Source: an uncultured Bacilli bacterium (GTDB lineage: Bacteria; Bacillota_I; Bacilli_A; RF39; UBA660). From it: a stretch of 29,153 bases of DNA. This document shows positions 24,452 through 29,153 of the stretch, in pieces. Made by a program: the position numbers and the translations under genes. Location of the stretch: contig CANQIY010000005.1 in the NCBI GenBank assembly GCA_947624125.1, positions 1 through 29,153 on the forward strand. The letters run 5' to 3'. Each line of letters begins with the position of its first letter. Position 1 is the first letter of the stretch. The notes below the pieces were generated by a model that saw only the letters and a program-made list of their open reading frames with translations, made no database searches and was not told the DNA's origin.

Positions 24452-26205
24452 TATAAATCACCTTCTATCTCACTCATTGATAATTGGGATAAAGCTATTT
24501 CTTTATATACTTTACAATTTTTTAATAATTCTTTATGTGTCCCCATCCCTACAACTTTACCTTCATCTAAGACTAGTATTTTATCGGCATCTTTAATCGT
24601 TCCTATTCTTTGGGCCACTATTAAACAAGTTGCATCTTTGGTATAATTTTTTAAATTTTTTCTTAAAGTAAAATCCGTTTTATAATCAAGAGCACTAAAT
24701 GAATCATCAAAAATATATATTTCCGGACTTTTAGCAATAGCCCTAGCAATTGATAATCTTTGTTTTTGCCCACCGGATAAATTGGTACCACTTTGACTTG
24801 TTTCGGCATCATATTTACCAGCCATTTTATCCACAAATTCTGAAGCCATGGCAGTATCTAAGGCTTCTTTTATCTTTTGGTCACTTATTTCATTTTTGCT
24901 ACCATAAGTTACATTTTCTCTAATAGTTCCTCTTAATATAACTGCTTTTTGGGAAACATAACCTAAAACATCATATAAATTTTCTAATTTATATTCTTTA
25001 ACATTAACACCATCAACTAAAACTTCTCCTTCTGTAGCATCATAAAATCTTGGTACTAAGTTTATAAGAGTTGATTTACCACTTCCAGTTGACCCAATAA
25101 AAGCAATAGTCTCACCTTTTTCCGCTTTAAAAGAAACATTTTCTAATATATATTCATCAGCATCAGGATATTTAAAAGACACATTTTTAAATTCAACTGT
25201 TCCTTTTTCTTTACCCTTTGTTACTGTACCATCTTTAATTTTTTCAGAAGTATCTAAAACTTCTAAAATTCTTCGGGCGGAAACTGCTGCTCTTGGATAG
25301 ATAATAAAAATCATGATAAGCATCATAAATGACATTAAAACTTGCATTGCATAAGATGAAAACACAACCATATCCCCAAATAATGTTATTTTATCCATCA
25401 TATTAGCTTTTTCAATAAGTAGAGCTCCGATAAAATAAATACTTAGTGATAATGTCGACATAACTAAAGACATAATAGGTGATAATAATCCCATTGTTTT
25501 TTGATTAAATAATTGTAAATTTTTTAAATCATCATTAGCTTTTTCAAATTTCTTTTGTTGATATTTCTCAGCATTAAAAGCTCTAATTACTCTAATACCC
25601 GTTAAATTTTCTCTCGTAATCCGGTTTAAATTATCAGTAAGTTTTTGCACTAATTTAAATTTAGGAAAAACAATAATCATTAACGTAACAATAGTAATTA
25701 ACAATATAATTACCCCAATTAAGGTAGCTAAACTCCAAAGCATATTTTTACCTGTTATTTTTATAATTGCCCACGTAGCCATAATTGGGGCTTTTAAGAT
25801 GGCTTGTAACCCCATTGAAATAAGCATTTGCACTTGCGTAACATCATTAGTTGTTCTCGTAATTAAACTACTAGTTGAAAAATTTTTGATTTCTTCAACT
25901 CCAAATTGACCTACTTTATTAAAAATAGCTCTTCTTGTAATTTTCCCAAAATAAGCGGCGATTAGCGATGCAAAATAACCCACAACAAAACTTGCAATTA
26001 AACTTCCAAAGGCACACAACAACATATATCCGCCTTCTTTAAGTATTTCTTGCATTTTACTTCCTTCTGTTTGAACTAATACCGTAATTTGCGACATATA
26101 ATCAGGAATTTTTAACTCTAAATAAACATTAATAGAAATAAAGATAAGACATAAAAAAGCATAGAAAAAATTTTTTTTGCCTAATCTTTTTAATAACTTA
26201 AACAT
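24451..26205 (-). CDS. ABC exporter half-transporter, degenerate-ATPase subunit (BmrC/LmrC-like)
   Basis: This 584-residue half-transporter has six helices (about 12-310) and an ATPase domain with Walker A GSTGSGKST (371-379), canonical LSGGQKQR (476-483) and Walker B IYIFDDS, where the catalytic Glu is replaced by Asp (D501). The switch histidine is replaced by Gln (Q532 in IVAQR). Both changes mark the non-hydrolysing site of heterodimeric exporters; its good LSGGQ completes the active site with the partner. A GTG at 26214 is in frame, but AAAGGTGA stands just before ATG 26205, so I chose that start. A consensus promoter with direct repeats lies immediately upstream. Confidence 0.9.
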   Translation of the reverse strand: MFKLLKRLGKKNFFYAFLCLIFISINVYLELKIPDYMSQITVLVQTEGSKMQEILKEGGYMLLCAFGSLIASFVVGYFASLIAAYFGKITRRAIFNKVGQFGVEEIKNFSTSSLITRTTNDVTQVQMLISMGLQAILKAPIMATWAIIKITGKNMLWSLATLIGVIILLITIVTLMIIVFPKFKLVQKLTDNLNRITRENLTGIRVIRAFNAEKYQQKKFEKANDDLKNLQLFNQKTMGLLSPIMSLVMSTLSLSIYFIGALLIEKANMMDKITLFGDMVVFSSYAMQVLMSFMMLIMIFIIYPRAAVSARRILEVLDTSEKIKDGTVTKGKEKGTVEFKNVSFKYPDADEYILENVSFKAEKGETIAFIGSTGSGKSTLINLVPRFYDATEGEVLVDGVNVKEYKLENLYDVLGYVSQKAVILRGTIRENVTYGSKNEISDQKIKEALDTAMASEFVDKMAGKYDAETSQSGTNLSGGQKQRLSIARAIAKSPEIYIFDDSFSALDYKTDFTLRKNLKNYTKDATCLIVAQRIGTIKDADKILVLDEGKVVGMGTHKELLKNCKVYKEIALSQLSMSEIEGDL

Positions 26206-26223
26206 AATAATCACCTTTACTTA

Positions 26224-26265
26224 ATCAACATATTTGATTTTATCAACATTTAAAATATATTGCAA
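26224..26265 (-). promoter_or_regulatory. Exporter promoter overlapped by ATCAACAT direct repeats
   Basis: On the minus strand TTGCAA (26265-26260), 17 bases, then TAAAAT (26242-26237). ATCAACAT occurs at 26224-26231 and 26242-26249, 18 bases apart, one copy touching the -10 box and one just downstream, a layout that suits a repressor. Confidence 0.5.
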
Positions 26266-26305
26266 CTAATTTAATATAATACACAATTTTTGTGAAAAAT
26301 GCATG

Positions 26306-26340
26306 AAAAAAGTCTTTTATATAATAATAAAGGACTTTTT
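26306..26340 (-). terminator. Terminator after the PPC-domain gene
   Basis: AAAAAGTC (26306-26313) pairs with GACTTTTT (26333-26340), the AT-rich centre extending the stem. It lies just past the stop codon at 26349 and reads into A/T runs on both strands. Confidence 0.75.
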
Positions 26341-26348
26341 AATTGATT

Positions 26349-26768
26349 TTAAAATTTAAATAAATTTAAACCAACATCTTCATCAAAATAACGGTCAACT
26401 TCGCCATCAATAATATTTATAACCATTTCACAAGTGGCACTCACGATAGCTTTATTTAAATGACCTCCAAAAACTTCTCCCTTATCATTACCAGCACTCA
26501 TATGAATATGTGAATAAAACTCTTTATTCATCGTATTAATTGTTCCTGTTAAAGAGACAATTTCATAATCACCCTGAAAACTATTAGCATAATACTTTTT
26601 CTCTTTTACTTTATAAACACCAACTGTAAAATCATTAGTTGCTCCTAAAGCTCTAACGCTAGCTAACTTTATGTTTTCTTGTAAAGCAATTTTTTTGATA
26701 CTGGCAAGTATTTCTTCATCTTTATCAATTCTAGCAATAATAGTATTATTAAATCTTCGATATTCCAT
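26349..26768 (-). CDS. PPC-domain (DUF296) protein
   Basis: The 139-residue protein matches the PPC/DUF296 family, a trimeric single-domain fold. Features are the YRRFNNTIIARIDKDEEILASI start, ASVRALGATNDFTVGVY, GDYEIVSLTGTINT, and the three conserved histidines H87 and H89 (SHIHMS) and H103 (GGHL), which can bind a metal. In plants the domain is joined to AT-hooks and binds DNA; stand-alone bacterial forms have no settled role, though DNA binding is often annotated. It has its own promoter with an embedded palindrome and its own terminator, so it is a single-gene unit. Confidence 0.85.
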   Translation of the reverse strand: MEYRRFNNTIIARIDKDEEILASIKKIALQENIKLASVRALGATNDFTVGVYKVKEKKYYANSFQGDYEIVSLTGTINTMNKEFYSHIHMSAGNDKGEVFGGHLNKAIVSATCEMVINIIDGEVDRYFDEDVGLNLFKF

Positions 26769-26790
26769 ACATTAATCCTTTCTTAAATTA

Positions 26791-26819
26791 ATTTTAACAT
26801 ACATTTGTACGTTTGACAA
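26791..26819 (-). promoter_or_regulatory. PPC-gene promoter with operator-like palindrome in the spacer
   Basis: TTGTCA (minus strand 26819-26814), 17 bases, TAAAAT (26796-26791). The near-palindrome ACATACATTTGTACGT (26797-26812; arms match at 6 of 7 positions) fills the spacer exactly, the usual place of a repressor site. Confidence 0.55.
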
Positions 26820-26845
26820 CTATTTTTTTATTTTCAAAGAATAAA

Positions 26846-26877
26846 AAGGAATTAGAAATAAATCATCCTAATTCCTT
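26846..26877 (-). terminator. Terminator downstream of the PhoPR-like operon
   Basis: AAGGAATTAG (26846-26855) pairs perfectly with CTAATTCCTT (26868-26877); the minus strand continues TTTTTA. It lies about 115 bases past the kinase stop codon, leaving a long 3' untranslated stretch. Confidence 0.85.
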
Positions 26878-26992
26878 CAATTAATTATAGTGTGAGTTTA
26901 GGTATGTTTTATTTTTCTTATAGTCTTATCATCCTCCTTACATTTTAAGTATACAAAACTAATATGTTATTTTTGTGTTATTTTTACGAAAT
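26878..26992 (-). other. Untranslated stretch with an orphan ribosome site
   Basis: On the minus strand this region has a TATACT (26953-26948), then AAGGAGG (26939-26933), but only a four-codon frame (MIRL) directly after it. It ends in the terminator at 26846-26877. It may be a plain 3' UTR, a small RNA of about 100 bases, or a decayed small gene. Confidence 0.35.
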
Positions 26993-28378
26993 TTAAAAAT
27001 TAATTTTGAAATAAAATGTCGAACCTTTATTGATTTTACTCTTTACTCCATAAGCAAAATTATGTTTAGTAAGAATTTCTTTCACAATAGATAAACCTAA
27101 ACCAGTTCCTACAATATTCCGCGTATGATTTTTATCATTTTTATAATATTTATCCCATATATAAGGTATATCTCTTTTTTTAATTCCTTTTCCTGTATCA
27201 GTTATTTCTACTAAATAATCTTTTTCTTCTTCTGTAACCTTTATCTTAACCACTTTATCTTCCCCCGTATAATTAATTGCATTATTAAGAAGATTATAAA
27301 TAACTTGATTTATTTTTTCTTTATCGGCTTTAACTATAGCTTTTTTTGGCAGTTCTAATACAAAATTATATTGTTCTAAATATTCCATTACTTCATAACT
27401 TTTAACAATTTTTTTAATTTCTTTGACAATATCATATTCTTCATAATTGTATGCTAAAACATTATTTTGAACTTTCGATAATTCTAATATATCATTAACT
27501 AAATTCGTAAGTCTTGTAACTTCTTCCATAATAATATCTAAGTGTTCATTCATTTTCTCAGGATTTTTATAAGAAATATCTTTTATCATTTCGGCATAGG
27601 CTTTTATCATAGTAAGAGGAGTTTTTAAATCATGGGAAACATTAGCAAGTAAATCTCTTTTAATTTCATCATTTTCCCGTAATTTTTTTTGAACCTCTTC
27701 TAAAGTATTGGCTAATTCTTCGATTTCCATAACCCCATTTTTAGGAAATTCAATATTATAATGCCCATTACCTAGAAGTTTAGCTTTCTTCGTAATTAAT
27801 CGAATGGGTTTTGTAACTTTATTAGCAATAAACATTGAAATTAAAATTGAACATATTACTATTAATAATAGAAAATAAATAATTTGATTTTTAAAAATAC
27901 TTAAAAACGTTGAATTATTCTCTAAATTACTATAAATAAAAACATTTTTATCATTGGTTTTAAAAGCATACAATATTCCCTTTGTTTTTGTCGTTGGATT
28001 TTTAACATGATAATATTCACTTATTTTTTCACTATTAATAAAGTTTCTTATCTCATCATTAATAACATTGTAACCTTTATTAAGTAAACAACCATTTTGC
28101 AAAGTATTAAAATTGAAAAAAGTTAAATTATCATCAACAACACTTATACATACTTCTTGGTCATAAGCTAATCTTTCTGATAATATGTATGTATCTTCTT
28201 TGGTTTCATTAAATTCTTTTACAATATTATTTAACTTCTTTATTTGATAATTTTTATACATCATATCAAAAACAACTAATTCACATACCCATATAATTAA
28301 GATAATACTTAAATTAAAGATTAAAATAAACTTTAATGTTTTTAATTCTATTCCTTTACTATTCTTCTTTATATTCAA
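26993..28378 (-). CDS. PhoR/ResE-like sensor histidine kinase
   Basis: The 461-residue kinase has helices at about 14-37 and 163-185 enclosing an external domain of about 125 residues, a HAMP domain (186-240, TKPIRLITKKAK), phospho-acceptor H249 in NVSHDLKTPLTMI, N box QVIYNLLNNAINYTG, and the DTGKGIKKRD and GTGLGLSIVKEIL nucleotide-loop motifs. It would sense an envelope or nutrient signal, unknown here, and act on the adjacent regulator. The reading frame requires a TTG start at 28378, which overlaps the regulator gene by 20 bases; no in-frame ATG occurs before the first helix. It is followed by an unusual 115-base untranslated stretch and a terminator. Confidence 0.88.
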   Translation of the reverse strand: MNIKKNSKGIELKTLKFILIFNLSIILIIWVCELVVFDMMYKNYQIKKLNNIVKEFNETKEDTYILSERLAYDQEVCISVVDDNLTFFNFNTLQNGCLLNKGYNVINDEIRNFINSEKISEYYHVKNPTTKTKGILYAFKTNDKNVFIYSNLENNSTFLSIFKNQIIYFLLLIVICSILISMFIANKVTKPIRLITKKAKLLGNGHYNIEFPKNGVMEIEELANTLEEVQKKLRENDEIKRDLLANVSHDLKTPLTMIKAYAEMIKDISYKNPEKMNEHLDIIMEEVTRLTNLVNDILELSKVQNNVLAYNYEEYDIVKEIKKIVKSYEVMEYLEQYNFVLELPKKAIVKADKEKINQVIYNLLNNAINYTGEDKVVKIKVTEEEKDYLVEITDTGKGIKKRDIPYIWDKYYKNDKNHTRNIVGTGLGLSIVKEILTKHNFAYGVKSKINKGSTFYFKINF

Positions 28379-29024
28379 TTTTATAACCCATTCCTCTTAC
28401 TGTTTTAATTAAATTACGATACTTACCTAACCGCGCTCGTAATGTTTTTATATGCGTATCAACAGTTCTATCATCACCATAAAAATCATATCCCCAAATA
28501 CTTGACAATAAATTTTCGCGTGTTAGGGCAATATTTTTATTTTTAATTAAATATTTTAATAAATCATACTCTTTAGGTGTTAATAATACTAATTTGTCAT
28601 CGATATATACTTCATGAGCTAAATCATCTATTTTAATTCCCGCTAAGGTTATTATTTCTTTGTCATTACTTTTTCTTTTAGTGATAGCTTTAACTCTTGC
28701 TACTAGTTCTTTTGGACTAAATGGTTTTGTTACATAATCATCAATTCCTAAATCAAAACCTATTAATTTATCATATTCTTCACTTCTAGCTGATAACAGA
28801 ATAAAAGGGATATCTTTGATTTTTTTGATTTCTTTACAAGCTGTATAACCATCCATTTTCGGCATCATTATATCCATAATAACTAAATCAATTGTATTAT
28901 TTTTCACTTTTTGAATAGCTTCTTCTCCATTTTCAGCTTCATAAACTACAAAATTATCTAATAATAAGTATTCTTTGATAACATCTCTTATCAATTTTTC
29001 ATCATCAACAACTAAGATATGCAT
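28359..29024 (-). CDS. PhoP-like response regulator (OmpR family)
   Basis: The 221-residue protein has a receiver domain (D7/D8, phosphorylated D51 in LVIMDIMMP, the TKPFSP loop near 100) and an OmpR/PhoB winged helix ending RTVRGMGYKIEYKEE. The frame is open to 29045, but AAGAGGTGA is placed just before ATG 29024, giving the natural MHILVVDDE start. A TATACT lies a little upstream. It overlaps the kinase gene by 20 bases, so the pair is coupled. Its targets cannot be read from the window; no repeats like those in the element's two systems are seen before it. Confidence 0.9.
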   Translation of the reverse strand: MHILVVDDEKLIRDVIKEYLLLDNFVVYEAENGEEAIQKVKNNTIDLVIMDIMMPKMDGYTACKEIKKIKDIPFILLSARSEEYDKLIGFDLGIDDYVTKPFSPKELVARVKAITKRKSNDKEIITLAGIKIDDLAHEVYIDDKLVLLTPKEYDLLKYLIKNKNIALTRENLLSSIWGYDFYGDDRTVDTHIKTLRARLGKYRNLIKTVRGMGYKIEYKEE

Positions 29025-29073
29025 GATATCACCTCTTAAATACATAGTATAACATATTTGTGAAATATAAATG

Positions 29074-29120
29074 AAAAAGGGGCTGTAATGAAATGAAATA
29101 ATTTCATTCAGCTCTTTTTT
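29074..29120. terminator. Terminator at the right edge
   Basis: GGGGCTG (29079-29085) pairs with CAGCTCT (29109-29115), extended by ATGAAAT/ATTTCAT, with T-runs after it on the plus strand and after its complement on the minus strand. It probably ends a leftward gene lying beyond the window. Confidence 0.7.
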
Positions 29121-29153
29121 GTTTTGGAAAAGGAAAATTTTCTTCTTTTAAGT

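Noticed and set aside
26898..26948. Plus-strand 14-codon frame MFYFSYSLIILLTF
   Set aside because: It has no good ribosome site or promoter and lies opposite the 3' untranslated stretch; chance is likely.
1..29153. Mycoplasma-type genetic code (TGA as Trp)
   Set aside because: TGA ends the ATPase gene at 2784-2786 exactly where the permease gene begins, and conserved Trp residues are TGG.
1..29153. CRISPR array, tRNA or rRNA genes
   Set aside because: No regularly spaced identical repeats and no cloverleaf or rRNA-like sequence was recognised on reading both strands.

Overview
The window is AT-rich DNA from a low-GC Gram-positive bacterium (Bacillota, probably a gut-type Bacilli or Erysipelotrichia-like lineage; I cannot name the species). 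This rests on AAGGAGG-type ribosome sites, Bce-type peptide-resistance modules, CotF-type spore-coat proteins and a secE-nusG pair. TGA is used as a real stop (the ATPase gene ending at 2786) and Trp is TGG, so this is genetic code 11, not the Mycoplasma code.

Layout. 1-984: the first codons of a leftward gene, then an ATP-grasp ligase gene. 1058-3389 and 17594-17773: a three-gene ABC importer (NMT1/SsuA-type binding protein, ATPase, permease) whose permease gene is cut in two. 3388-17593: a 14,206-bp integrated element carried inside that permease gene. 17818-19418: membrane-anchored thioredoxin, NusG, SecE. 19505-21985: a PLP enzyme of the methionine gamma-lyase/YnbB family, a short-chain dehydrogenase and a CmpB-type membrane protein. 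22089-22635: two CotF-like proteins. 22658-26205: a heterodimeric ABC exporter. 26349-26768: a PPC/DUF296 protein. 26993-29024: a PhoP/PhoR-like two-component system.

The main discovery is the element. Joining the two permease fragments at a shared GG dinucleotide (3388-3389 and 17594-17595) restores one 262-codon open frame through the conserved permease motif. Joining the element's own two ends gives an attP-like site whose 18-base arms match as inverted repeats at 14 of 18 positions, centred exactly on that GG. A large serine recombinase gene lies next to the left junction. The frame upstream of its first ATG holds the catalytic serine but has no ATG, GTG or TTG; it seems to start at an ATT codon coupled to a 38-residue upstream ORF.

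The cargo has no conjugation or replication genes. It consists of a Bce-type peptide sensing/export module (BceRS-BceAB, with matching TTACA-N4-TGTAA boxes before both transcription units), a second two-component system with a large FtsX-type ABC transporter (its promoter carries three RTTAC repeats 11 bp apart), a flavodoxin, and a TetR regulator divergent from small membrane proteins through a compact overlapping promoter. I infer that integration trades one nutrient importer for envelope-stress or peptide-antibiotic defence, and that precise excision would restore the importer. No tRNA, rRNA or CRISPR array was seen, and no gap over 300 bases lacks a gene.
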